Notes under the pieces: model-generated
The model's database searches: none
Told to the model about the DNA's origin: nothing
The model's input: the letters and a program-made list of their open reading frames with translations, nothing else
In this document: positions 55,383 through 64,000 of the stretch, piece after piece
Position numbering within the stretch: position 1 is the first letter of the stretch
Layout: each line of letters begins with the position of its first letter
Program-made: the position numbers and the translations under genes
Origin: Flavobacteriaceae bacterium R38
Lineage (GTDB): Bacteria > Bacteroidota > Bacteroidia > Flavobacteriales > Flavobacteriaceae
Length of the DNA: 64,000 bases
Reading direction: 5' to 3'
Assembly: GCA_009901575.1 (NCBI GenBank)
Contig: WXYP01000004.1
Coordinates: 186,001-250,000 of the forward strand

Positions 55383-58300
55383 ATGAAAAATAGATTATTT
55401 TTTTTAAGTTTAATTGTCATCAGTTTAACTTTAATATTTTTTCTTAAAAGAAAAAACACAGAAGTAGAGAAAGAAGATACGATAACAGAACTTCGAAAGA
55501 AGCACAAAGAATATTTAGAAAATAGTCCATTTAAAGAAACCAGAGGCTTTACTAAAAAAGAGCGCAAAGCAAGAGCATTACCACCTAATGGTTTTTTTGA
55601 ACAACAATGGGATCGAACTTTAGATCCTAGTTTAGGGCAACCAAATTTTAGGAAAGCACTACAAATTCAACGTGAACAAATTCAAAAAAATAAGGATAGA
55701 ACTATTCAATTTGGTGTTCCAGGAGAATCAAATGCTAACCCTTGGATAGAGAGAGGCCCGGATGATGTAGGAGGAAGAACTAGGGGTATTATGTTCGACC
55801 CTAATGACCCAACTAATCGACGTGTATTTGCCGGAGGTGTAAGTGGTGGATTATGGGTAAACAATGATATCACAGATGCTAATTCTACTTGGAGTTTAGT
55901 ACAAGGAGTTCCTGAAAATATAGCAGTAAACCAGATTATATTTGATCCTAATAATAGAAATACATTTTATATAGCGTCTGGAGAACAATATACACGAGGT
56001 TCAGTTATTGGAAATGGAGTGTATCGCTCTACAGATGGAGGAGCCAATTGGGAACAAATTTTTGGGGGTCCGAATGGAAATGTTCAGGCTAATAGTAGAG
56101 AAATAATTGTAGAAGGAATTTTTTATGTAAATGATATTATTGCCAGAAATGTAAGCGGTTCTACAGAAATTTATATAGCGGTTACAAGTGATATTTTTTT
56201 CCCTGGACAAACAAGGCCTAATAACCCACTTGCAATTTTAGGACCTAATGATAGAGGAATCTATCGTACACTGGATAATGGGAACTCCTGGAATTTGATT
56301 CCTGTAACATCTTCAATAGGAGTAGCCGTAAACCCAAATGATTTAGAATTAGACGCGAATAATAATATATGGGTAGCTACAACTTCTGTTAGTGAAAATA
56401 GAAATGAAATAAATGGGGGAGATATTTTTATGTCGACAAACGGAACTAATTTTACATTGATAAATACGATTCCCGGGGCAGCCAGAACAGAAATAGAACC
56501 CTCGTCTCAAAATGCGAATGTGTTTTATGTGGCTGCAGAGATTAATCGTCAAGCAGATTTATTTATTACTACAGATGCTTTCTTCACATTTAATAGACTA
56601 ACAGAACCTAATGATGCAACTACTCCAGTTGGAGATTATACAAGAACACAAGCTTTTTACGATTTACCTATTGAAGTAGATCCTACTGACGATACTATTT
56701 TATACGTAGGAGGGATAAATCTATTTAGAGGTATTGTAGATCAATCAAGAAATAGAGTGACCTGGAGGCAAATGTCTAATGAAGTATCTGTACATGCAGA
56801 TCAACATGCTATAGTCTTTAGACCCGGAAATTCAGATCAGGCGGTTTTTGGTAATGATGGAGGAGTGTATTACGGATCGAGTTTAGCTGCTGCTTCTATA
56901 ACATTAGGTGATAATAATACAATTTCTGTTAGAAACAATAATTATAATGTGACTCAATTTTATGCGGGAAGTATCAATATTGAAGGGCAGGAAGAAATAG
57001 TGGGAGCATCTCAAGATAATGGAGTAATAATTTCTGATGGCTTTACCGGGGGGATAGAATCGTTTAGCGATCTTGTTTTTGGAGATGGAACATATGCTCA
57101 ATTTGATGATCAAGGAGAATATCTGATAGCTTCTAATCAAGATGTTTATATCTATTTTGAACTTCCTAGAAGTGATGTAACTAATGCGTATCTCATCACA
57201 TCTACAAGAATACAGAGGAATTTTATTAATGAGGCAGAGTTAGATACGAACTTGGATATATTATATGTAAATGCGAGGCCAGAATTTGGAACATCAGGTT
57301 CTCGAATTGCCAGGTATTCGAATATTACAAACGGGAGAGAAAATATTAGAGAAGATTTATTAACAGATAGACTGTTATCAGGTCAAAATATATCGGCATT
57401 GAAAGTTTCGCCATTTGAAACGACTTCAACACGGTTACTTGTTGGAACAGAAAGAGGAAGGCTAATAAATATAGAGAATGCAGATGGAGATAACCCTGTG
57501 TTCACCAGAATTTTTGGTCCTGGTTTTTTAGGAAGTATAAGCGATATAGAATTTGGTGATGATATTAATACATTCATAGTTACATTCTCGAATTATGGTG
57601 TAACCAGTGTGTTTTATACAGAAGATGGAGGGGCTACCTGGGTATCAAAAGAAGGAGATTTTCCAGATATTCCAGTATTTTCATTTTTACAAAGCCCTTT
57701 AAATCCTAATGAGGCTATAATAGGATCATATTTCGGAGTATAGCGTACCGAAAACTTTTTAGATGTAAATCCTAATTGGGTGCAATCCTTTAATGGAATG
57801 AGTAATGTTCAGGTACGTGACTTAGATTTAAGGCCATCAGATAATACGGTATTAGCATCTACTTATGGGCGAGGAGTATTTACAGGGTCTTTTACTATAG
57901 ATCCAAACGATGATAATGACGGAGATGGAATTTTAAATGGTGTAGATAACTGTCCTAATACTCCAAATCCGGGCCAGGAAGATGCAGATGGAAATGGAAT
58001 AGGAGATGTTTGTCAGGATACTGATTTTGATGGTGTAGCAGATGCCTTTGATAACTGCCGTGATATGAGAAACCCAGATCAGGCAGACGCTGATGGCGAT
58101 GGTATTGGTGATGTATGTGAAGATGAAGATGGCGATGGTATTCTGGATTTAGAAGATAATTGTCCTTTAAACGCTAACCCTGATCAGGCAGATGATGACG
58201 ATGATGGAATTGGAAACGTCTGTGACAATTGCCCTGACAATGCAAATCCAGATCAGATTGATACTGATGGAAATGGAATAGGAGATGTTTGCCAGGATAC

Positions 58301-59138
58301 CGATGGAGATGGTATTATAGATATAGAAGATAACTGTTCGAATACTCCAAATCCAGATCAGGCAGATGCTGATGGAGATGGAATAGGAAATGTTTGTGAT
58401 AATGGTTTTTTAGCACAAGATAATCTTACCGTCGAAACAGTTTCGGAAAGCTGTCCAGGGCTGGAAAACGGAGTAATTAATATCACTGTTAATGAAATTA
58501 ACTTGCCCTATGAAGCTAATTTGGTTGGAAATGGATTGAATGTTACTCAGAATTTTACAAGAACCACTTCTTTTGAAGACTTACCAGTTGGTTCGTATGT
58601 AGTATGTGTGTCCTTGACAGATAGAGATTTTGAGCGTTGTTTTGAATTAACTATAGCTGCAGCAGCACCATTGGATATAGATTTTGAAGGTGTCTTGCCG
58701 GGTAGTGTAGCCAACAGTTCCATTTATTCTTTCAATGTCAACTTTGGAGAAGGTCCTTTTGAGATTAGGTTTAATGATGAGTTAATCAGAACCACTAATG
58801 AATCGTCTTTTGATGTTGAACTTACCGGTTCAGGAACATTAGAAATTATTCCGTCCAGGTTGTGTCAGGGAATCTTTTCTTTAGCCATTGATGGTCCTGG
58901 AATAGATGGAGTAACCGCTTTTCCAAACCCTGTTGTAAATGAGCTTACCATTAGTATTCCTGGAAATTTGAGCACAGTACCAGTAAGTGTCTTTAATATA
59001 TCAGGACAATTAATTTATCAGCAGAATACCAATGTGAATGGAAACCGTGTAAATGTTCCATTTAACAGTATGCCCAACGGGGTTTATTTTGTTAGGTTAG
59101 CTATGGATAACCCTGTAGTATTAAAAATTGTAAAATAA
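55383..59138 (+). pseudogene. T9SS BNR/thrombospondin-3 protein, copy 2, interrupted by an in-frame TAG
   Basis: The reading frame begins at ATG 55383 (a TTG at 55365 is less likely) and matches the 50807 gene in layout: signal/anchor helix, [18 protein letters not shown] leader, BNR region, thrombospondin-3 repeats (more than copy 1, about five or six at 57904-58400), beta domain and T9SS sorting domain. At 57741-57743 a TAG replaces the TGG (Trp827) of copy 1 in [11 protein letters not shown], stopping the product after 786 residues. The frame then continues uninterrupted to 59138. A product ending at the TAG would lack the sorting domain. A sequencing error, recent mutation or readthrough are all possible. 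Confidence 0.85.
55470..55540 (+). repeat. 71-bp identical patch shared with 50906-50976
   Basis: Second copy of the patch in the N-terminal leader of the large paralogues. Confidence 0.8.
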
Positions 59139-59822
59139 AAAAGTGATGAAGAAGAATACAATCAAAACATATATAGGCTTATTGCTAATTTCGACAATTT
59201 TATTCTCTTGTGGCGGTGGCGGAGATGATGCTCCACCTCCCAATGAGCCACCCACTGCAGTAGAGAATTTAATATTTCCATCGGCTAACTTATTGTGTAT
59301 AGATAATAATATTACTTTCGATTGGAGTGATGCTACAGATCCAGAAGGAGGTAATGTCCGTTATAGAATATTAATAGCCAGAGATCGTGACTTGACTCAG
59401 GTAGAAGAAGAGAGAACAGTAACTGAAAGCGAAGTGACCATTACTCTGGAAAGAGGAGTAGCTTTTTACTGGAATATAGTGAGTTTGGATAATGCAAGTG
59501 CAGAGAGTGCTCCAACGCCTACTCAGGCCTTTTTTACTATGGGAGACGGTGTAGTAAATAATGTGCCGTTTACAGCTGCTTTGGTAGCACCGGCAAATGA
59601 TGCTAATGTAGCTCCTGGGACAGTGAATTTAAGTTGGGATGGAGCAGATACCGATGTGGGTGATGTTTTGACTTATGATTTATATTTTGGAACAGATGCA
59701 AATCCGCCATTATTGGAAGAGGGATTGACGGTTGAGAATTTTGATGTTATGGCAACTACGGGGACTACATATTTTTGGAGAGTTGATACGATAGATGATT
59801 CAGGAGCGAGAAGTATTGGACA
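58518..59822 (+). repeat. Long direct repeat, copy 2 (1.3 kb)
   Basis: It matches 53888-55192, covering the sorting domain end of the large gene and almost all of the lipoprotein gene. The two repeats are 4630 bp apart and in the same direction, so recombination between them would delete or amplify one unit. Confidence 0.9.
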
Positions 59823-59847
59823 GGTATGGCAGTTTACTGCAAATTAA
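59146..59847 (+). CDS. Surface lipoprotein with FN3-like domains, copy 2
   Basis: This 233-residue protein is identical by eye to the lipoprotein at 54516: same lipobox (ISTILFSC), GGGGDD export signal and two FN3-like domains. The only nucleotide difference noticed is a silent A-to-G near the 3' end (59823). The gene is intact even though the large gene before it is interrupted. Translation may therefore depend on reinitiation or on its own signals. Confidence 0.88.
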   Translation: MKKNTIKTYIGLLLISTILFSCGGGGDDAPPPNEPPTAVENLIFPSANLLCIDNNITFDWSDATDPEGGNVRYRILIARDRDLTQVEEERTVTESEVTITLERGVAFYWNIVSLDNASAESAPTPTQAFFTMGDGVVNNVPFTAALVAPANDANVAPGTVNLSWDGADTDVGDVLTYDLYFGTDANPPLLEEGLTVENFDVMATTGTTYFWRVDTIDDSGARSIGQVWQFTAN

Positions 59848-59866
59848 TTTGCTTATAAATAATTAT

Positions 59867-59900
59867 AAATACAGTTACTTATTTAATAGTAACTGTATTT
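59867..59900. terminator. Bidirectional terminator between lipoprotein copy 2 and dxs
   Basis: A 13-bp stem AAATACAGTTACT / AGTAACTGTATTT with an 8-nt loop lies between the convergent genes. It includes the dxs stop codon (59875-59877) and last codons, so it can serve both directions. Confidence 0.85.
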
Positions 59901-61653
59901 CTTTTGCAATATTTTGAGTATCAATTCCAGAAAGATTTTGTAATTCTGCAATGGTACCGTGCTGAATAAATTGATCTGGAATCCCTAGAACTTGAATCTT
60001 AATGTTATAATGATGTTCTGCTGCAAATTCCAAAACAGCACTTCCTAATCCTCCCTTTTTAGTTCCGTCTTCAATAGTAATTATATTTTTAAAGGTAGTG
60101 CATATCTGATGCAATAAAACCTCATCTAAGGGCTTTAAAAAGCGCATGTCAAAATGTGCTACCTCATCTGTTTCTTTTAATGATGCAATAGCTTCAGTAA
60201 CATTTTTAGCAATACTGCCAATACTCAATACAGCAATATTATTTCCTTCTTTCAAAATAGAACCTTTGCCTATTTCGATACTTTTAAATGGTTGTTCCCA
60301 ATCAATCGTAACTCCTCTTCCTCTCGGATAACGAATAGCGATAGGGTATTTTAAGCCTCTTTGAGCAGTAAACATAATGTTTCTCAACTCTGTTTCGTTC
60401 CTTGGAGCAAAGATGACGAGGTTTGGGATGCAACGTAAATAAGCCAAATCGAATACGCCGTGATGAGTAGCTCCATCTTCACCGACTAACCCGGCCCTGT
60501 CCAGGCAAAAAATAACAGGAAGGTTTTGTAAAGCTACATCATGTATAATTTGATCATAAGCTCTTTGCAAAAATGTAGAATAGATATTACAAAAAGGAAT
60601 GTATCCCTGGGTGGCCATTCCAGCAGCTAATGTTACGGCATGTTGTTCGGCTATACCAACATCAAATGCCCGGTCTGGAATTTCTGCCATCATAAATTTT
60701 AATGAACTTCCTGTAGGCATAGCAGGAGTAATGCCTATAATTTTCTCATTTTGTTTGGCAAGTTCAACAATAGTATGCCCAAATACATCCTGGTATTTTG
60801 GAGGCTGGACGATATGAGGTTTGGCGATTAATTCTCCTGTGTTTTTATCAAATTTTCCGGGAGCATGGTAAATTACCTGGTTTTCTTCTGCTTTTTTTAA
60901 CCCCTTTCCTTTAGTAGTGATAAGATGTAAAAATCTTGGGCCTTTTATTTTTTTGAGCCTGTTTAATTCTTCTATTAATAGCGGTAAATTATGACCGTCA
61001 ATTGGGCCTGAATAATCAAAATTAAGAGCTTTAATGATATTATTTTGGGCTAATCGTTTGTTAGTTTTAACTTCTGTCAGGTATTTTTTAAGAGCTCCTA
61101 CGCTAGGATCAATCCCTATAGCATTATCGTTTAAAATAATTAAAAGGTTAGTATCGGTAACCCCTGCATGATTAAGAGCCTCAAAAGCCATTCCACTGGC
61201 TATAGATGCATCTCCAATAACAGCAATGTGTTGTTTTTCAACCACTCCTTTTAACTGAGAAGCTATAGCCATACCTAAAGCTGCAGAAATAGAAGTAGAA
61301 GAATGTCCTACCCCAAACGTATCGTAGATGCTTTCACTTCGTTTTGGGAATCCGCTAACTCCTCCTAGTTGTCGATTGGTGTGAAATATATCTTTTCTTT
61401 CGGTTAATATTTTATGTCCATAAGCCTGGTGGCCAACATCCCAAACTAATAAATCGTCTGGTGTGTTAAATACATAATGTAATGCAATAGTGAGCTCAAC
61501 AACTCCTAAACTGGCTCCCAGATGCCCTTCTTTTACAGCAACAATATCAATGATAAAGTCTCGTAGCTCCTTGGCTAATTGCGGAAGTTGATCTTTAGAG
61601 AGTTTCCGCAAATCTTCAGGAGAATTAATATGTTTAAGTAAATTATCTGGCAT
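59875..61653 (-). CDS. dxs: 1-deoxy-D-xylulose-5-phosphate synthase
   Basis: This 592-residue thiamine-diphosphate enzyme joins pyruvate and glyceraldehyde 3-phosphate in the first step of the MEP isoprenoid route. EGHLGASLGVVELTIALHYVF (about 42), WDVGHQAYGHKILT (about 70) and VIGDASIASGMAFEALNHAG (about 145) with the cofactor GD...N motif are present. The transketolase-like FDVGIAEQHAVTLAAGMA (about 330) and DRAGLVGEDGATHHG (about 385) follow. The ATG lies 4 nt after a TACTTTTG element. tadA runs divergently. Confidence 0.96.
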   Translation of the reverse strand: MPDNLLKHINSPEDLRKLSKDQLPQLAKELRDFIIDIVAVKEGHLGASLGVVELTIALHYVFNTPDDLLVWDVGHQAYGHKILTERKDIFHTNRQLGGVSGFPKRSESIYDTFGVGHSSTSISAALGMAIASQLKGVVEKQHIAVIGDASIASGMAFEALNHAGVTDTNLLIILNDNAIGIDPSVGALKKYLTEVKTNKRLAQNNIIKALNFDYSGPIDGHNLPLLIEELNRLKKIKGPRFLHLITTKGKGLKKAEENQVIYHAPGKFDKNTGELIAKPHIVQPPKYQDVFGHTIVELAKQNEKIIGITPAMPTGSSLKFMMAEIPDRAFDVGIAEQHAVTLAAGMATQGYIPFCNIYSTFLQRAYDQIIHDVALQNLPVIFCLDRAGLVGEDGATHHGVFDLAYLRCIPNLVIFAPRNETELRNIMFTAQRGLKYPIAIRYPRGRGVTIDWEQPFKSIEIGKGSILKEGNNIAVLSIGSIAKNVTEAIASLKETDEVAHFDMRFLKPLDEVLLHQICTTFKNIITIEDGTKKGGLGSAVLEFAAEHHYNIKIQVLGIPDQFIQHGTIAELQNLSGIDTQNIAKEIQLLLNK

Positions 61654-61657
61654 AGGA

Positions 61658-61665
61658 CAAAAGTA
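61658..61665 (-). promoter_or_regulatory. -7 element directly before dxs
   Basis: The minus strand reads TACTTTTG (TAnnTTTG) and ends 4 nt before the dxs ATG, implying a leaderless or nearly leaderless transcript. Confidence 0.45.
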
Positions 61666-61678
61666 ACACTTGAAATTG

Positions 61679-61686
61679 TATTTTTG
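61679..61686 (+). promoter_or_regulatory. -7 element directly before tadA
   Basis: TATTTTTG ends 5 nt before the tadA GTG, only 13 bp from the divergent dxs element. Confidence 0.45.
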
Positions 61687-61691
61687 TTTTA

Positions 61692-62141
61692 GTGGAAAAT
61701 ATTTTTGACGATACTTATTTTATGAAAAAAGCTCTTGAAGAAGCAGAAATAGCTTTTCAGGAAGGAGAAGTTCCGGTAGGAGCAGTCATTGTTATTGATA
61801 ACCGCATTATTGCCCGTGCACATAATCTTACAGAAAAGCTTAATGATGTTACTGCCCATGCTGAAATGCAGGCGATAACCTCTGCTGCTAATTTTATTGG
61901 TGGTAAATATTTGAAAGATTGCACGCTATACGTTACATTAGAACCTTGTCAAATGTGTGCAGGAGCTCTGTATTGGAGTCAGATATCTAAAATAGTCTAC
62001 GCAGCTAGTGATGATAAGCGAGGATTTACAGTAATGGGGACAAAGCTGCATCCGAAGACAAAAATTATAGACGGTATTTTAAGTGATGAAGCTTCGCAAT
62101 TGCTAATTCGCTTTTTTGAACAAAAAAGACGTCTGAACTAA
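61692..62141 (+). CDS. tadA: tRNA adenosine(34) deaminase
   Basis: This 149-residue zinc deaminase converts wobble adenosine 34 of tRNA-Arg to inosine. The zinc site is in VTAHAEMQAI (His and catalytic Glu, about 56) and TLEPCQMCAGAL (two Cys, about 84). EGEVPVGAVIV (about 20) is typical. The GTG at 61692 keeps the conserved N-terminal DDTYFMKKALEEAE; the first ATG is ten codons later. The -7 element lies 5 nt upstream, so the mRNA may begin at the start codon. Confidence 0.94.
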   Translation: MENIFDDTYFMKKALEEAEIAFQEGEVPVGAVIVIDNRIIARAHNLTEKLNDVTAHAEMQAITSAANFIGGKYLKDCTLYVTLEPCQMCAGALYWSQISKIVYAASDDKRGFTVMGTKLHPKTKIIDGILSDEASQLLIRFFEQKRRLN

Positions 62142-62151
62142 AAGCATAAAA

Positions 62152-62175
62152 AAAGCGCAACATGTGTTGCGCTTT
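62152..62175. terminator. Hairpin terminator between tadA and the cold shock gene
   Basis: An 11-bp perfect stem AAAGCGCAACA / TGTTGCGCTTT with a 2-nt gap is flanked by an A-run on the left. It sits between convergent genes and can act in both directions. Confidence 0.88.
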
Positions 62176-62198
62176 AGTCAATCAAAAATAAAATATCA

Positions 62199-62393
62199 TT
62201 AGTCGATTACTTGCACTTGTGCAGCAACCATTCCTTTTCTTCCTTCTTCTTCAATGTATTCTACTTTGTCACCGTCTTTAAGTTCAACACCATTAAGTCC
62301 TGTAACATGAACAAAGATGTCTTTTCCGGTTTCATCGTTTGTAATGAATCCGTAACCTTTAGATTCATTAAAAAATTTAACTGTACCTGTCAT
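62199..62393 (-). CDS. CspA-family cold shock protein
   Basis: This 64-residue nucleic-acid-binding protein is a single cold shock domain with RNP1-like KGYGFITN (about 12) and RNP2-like DIFVHVTGL (about 25). It opens MTGTVKFFNESKGYGF. Such proteins melt RNA structure; cold induction cannot be judged here. A TACTTTTG element at 62422-62429 gives a leader of about 25 nt. Confidence 0.95.
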   Translation of the reverse strand: MTGTVKFFNESKGYGFITNDETGKDIFVHVTGLNGVELKDGDKVEYIEEEGRKGMVAAQVQVID

Positions 62394-62421
62394 TATATTG
62401 TATAATAAATTAATTAAGGAA

Positions 62422-62429
62422 CAAAAGTA
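62422..62429 (-). promoter_or_regulatory. Candidate -7 element for the cold shock gene
   Basis: The minus strand reads TACTTTTG, 28 nt before the ATG. Confidence 0.45.
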
Positions 62430-62478
62430 GGCTTTTAATAAACAATAAAGGATAAATAAATGTTTTTTTCTTAGAAAA

Positions 62479-62733
62479 TTATTGATTTTCAGGATTTTCC
62501 CCCTTTTTGTCTCTCATTTTTTCAATATTCTCTTTAGTAAGCATATAGTCGTTTAATTTTTTCCCTTTAGACTGTCTGTAAATAAATAAAGGCATGAGAA
62601 TAAATGCGGTAGTAATTATTGTAATTCCAATAATGACATCCCCTAACTGTGTGTTTTGAGTATTTTTAAAATAGAAACCAAAACCAAATGAAATCAGGAT
62701 TAAAAAAAAGAGAATTTGGATAAATCGTTTCAC
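62479..62733 (-). CDS. Small two-helix membrane protein beside the ClC channel gene
   Basis: This 84-residue protein has helices at about 5-22 and 32-52 and a charged C-terminal tail (LTKENIEKMRDKKGENPENQ). The start is a GTG; no ATG exists between it and the upstream stop. It lies 25 bp after the ClC gene on the same strand and is likely co-transcribed. Function is unknown. Confidence 0.7.
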   Translation of the reverse strand: MKRFIQILFFLILISFGFGFYFKNTQNTQLGDVIIGITIITTAFILMPLFIYRQSKGKKLNDYMLTKENIEKMRDKKGENPENQ

Positions 62734-62758
62734 GTTAATGTCTAGTTTTTTAATAAAT

Positions 62759-64000
62759 CTATCTTGTAAAATTAATTAACTTTCTTCGATATGCTGTTAG
62801 TAATTTAGATTTAGAGACAAAACCCGCATATTTACCTTTTTTGATAACCGGAAGATTCCAGGCTCCACTGTCCTGAAATTTTCTCATTACTTTTTTCATG
62901 TTGTCGTCTTCATAGATGATATATTCGGGAGCATCGTGCATTAAATCTTTAACCTTTGTTGAATGATATAGATCTGTGTTAAACATAATTCCCCGGATAT
63001 CGTCTAATAGAATGATACCAGTTAACTCATTTTCATTATTTACGACAGGAAATAAATTTCTTGAACATTTAGCGACGCCTTCATGTAACATTTCTCCTAA
63101 AGACATTTCCGGGTTGATGGTAATAAAATCGTCTTCTATTACACTGTCTAATTTCATTAATGTCAATACGGTTTCATCTTTATCATGCGTAATTAATTCG
63201 CCTGCAGCAGCTAGTTTTCGGGTGTATATGGTATAATCCAACAAATTTTTAGTGATTAAAAACGAGATCGCAGAGGTGAGCATTAACGGAATAAATAATT
63301 CATACCCTCCTGTGATTTCTGCAATTAAGAAAATAGCAGTTAACGGGGCATGTAATACTCCGGCAATTAATCCGGCCATGCCTATTAAAGTAAAATTGGT
63401 TTCCGAAACGTTAAAACCTAAACCTAAGTTATTTATAATTTTAGCAACTACATTTCCTAAAGCGCTTCCCATAACCATAGTCGGAATAAAGATTCCGCCA
63501 GAACCTCCGGCTGCAAAAGTAGTGGTCATGGCAATAGCTTTAAAAATGGTAATTCCAACCAGTAGAGCAATAACAATCCATATGTTATCAATAATAGTAT
63601 CAAAAGGGGTGGCTCCTAAAGCGTTAAGATGGTTCCCTTCCAGTAAACTGTTTATGAAACCGAAACCTTCCCCATATAAAGGAGGAATGAAATATAGCAT
63701 AATTCCTATGGCTAATCCTCCAATAACGAGTTTAGTAATCGAACTTTTCATTTGATCGAAAAGTGAAGTGATTGCAAAATACATTTTTGTGAAGTAAATG
63801 GAAGCAAAAGCAGTAATAACCCCTAAAACCAAATAGAACAGTGTGTCTTTAATTGCAAATTTTTCGGCAACTTCAAAATTTAGTAATACATCATCTCCAA
63901 GGAAAAAATAAGAAGTAATTACAGCAGAAACAGAGGCCAGGAGTAATGGTATTAATGAGGCAAAGGTGAGATCTAAACTAAACACCTCTACCGCAAATAC
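62759..64000 (-). CDS. ClC-family chloride channel/transporter with CBS pair (partial, 5' end outside window)
   Basis: About 413 residues of the C-terminal part are present, and the frame stays open to the right edge (VFAVEVFSLDL precedes a GTG sometimes taken as a start). Anion-path motifs include GGSGGIFIPTMVMGSALGN (GIFIP, about 160) and MAGLIAGVLHAPLTAIFLIAE (about 200). Two cytoplasmic CBS domains follow (about 275-405). The N-terminal selectivity motif and gating Glu region lie outside the window, so channel and H+/Cl- exchanger cannot be told apart. Confidence 0.92.
   Translation of the reverse strand, partial: VFAVEVFSLDLTFASLIPLLLASVSAVITSYFFLGDDVLLNFEVAEKFAIKDTLFYLVLGVITAFASIYFTKMYFAITSLFDQMKSSITKLVIGGLAIGIMLYFIPPLYGEGFGFINSLLEGNHLNALGATPFDTIIDNIWIVIALLVGITIFKAIAMTTTFAAGGSGGIFIPTMVMGSALGNVVAKIINNLGLGFNVSETNFTLIGMAGLIAGVLHAPLTAIFLIAEITGGYELFIPLMLTSAISFLITKNLLDYTIYTRKLAAAGELITHDKDETVLTLMKLDSVIEDDFITINPEMSLGEMLHEGVAKCSRNLFPVVNNENELTGIILLDDIRGIMFNTDLYHSTKVKDLMHDAPEYIIYEDDNMKKVMRKFQDSGAWNLPVIKKGKYAGFVSKSKLLTAYRRKLINFTR

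Noticed and set aside
57741-57743. TAG as a recoded amino acid (for example pyrrolysine)
   Set aside because: The paralogue has an ordinary Trp codon here, other genes in the window end in TAG, and Bacteroidetes are not known for TAG recoding.
63252-63755. Plus-strand frame of 167 codons opposite the ClC gene
   Set aside because: It is the complement of membrane-helix coding sequence with ClC motifs and has no features of its own.
1-64000. tRNA, rRNA, riboswitch or prophage attachment site
   Set aside because: No cloverleaf, rRNA block, known riboswitch core or att-like duplication was recognised by reading; covariance-model searches would be needed to exclude them.

Overview
The window is chromosomal DNA of a marine-type member of Bacteroidetes, most likely Flavobacteriaceae. 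The evidence is low GC, TAnnTTTG-type -7 promoter elements, secreted proteins with a type A type IX secretion (T9SS) sorting domain, lipoproteins with an acidic/glycine export signal after the cysteine, DUF6443/RHS proteins, and a heme gene order typical of flavobacteria. No rRNA, tRNA or CRISPR array was seen. Both ends cut genes: a secreted cysteine hydrolase at the left and a ClC channel at the right.

Region 1 (1-15.5 kb) is dominated by heme synthesis. On the minus strand lie hemA, hemC, hemD, hemE, hemF and hemB, interleaved with small genes (DUF6973, EI24, GNAT, an adenylate-kinase-like protein, a hotdog thioesterase, DinB). A DUF559 endonuclease-like gene bracketed by palindromic repeats splits hemD from hemC. 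An AraC regulator, hemH and a MATE exporter run divergently, and hemJ lies at 19 kb. Only hemL is missing for the route from glutamyl-tRNA to heme. Four tandem arrays with different sequences but the same 7-bp period occupy spacers here.

Region 2 (15.8-28.5 kb) holds a large secreted BNR-repeat protein, hemJ, a NtrY-like sensor kinase, an enoyl-CoA hydratase, a tandem pair of secreted paralogues of unknown function, a PA0069-type radical SAM protein, an HD hydrolase, a PlsC acyltransferase and a bacilliredoxin.

Region 3 (28.9-41 kb) is accessory: a secreted RHS-like protein without a core domain, an FN3/coiled-coil protein, a lipocalin-like protein, a 1557-residue DUF6443/RHS core protein with a distinctive C-terminal region, a small secreted protein as possible partner, a DUF3592-like membrane protein, an XRE regulator and an IS1-family transposase. 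A HupE gene and a repeat-bearing 0.8-kb spacer follow.

Region 4 (42.4-50.7 kb) is a deoxynucleotide group: dCMP deaminase with an S41 protease, ribonucleotide reductase beta and alpha, and a dGTPase-like hydrolase.

Region 5 (50.8-59.9 kb) is a tandem duplication of a two-gene unit: a large T9SS-exported BNR/thrombospondin-3 protein followed by a lipoprotein. The 3' 1.3 kb of the two units appears identical, whereas the 5' parts have diverged. The second large gene carries an in-frame TAG.

Region 6 (59.9-64 kb) holds dxs, tadA, a cold shock protein, a small membrane protein and a ClC channel with CBS domains.
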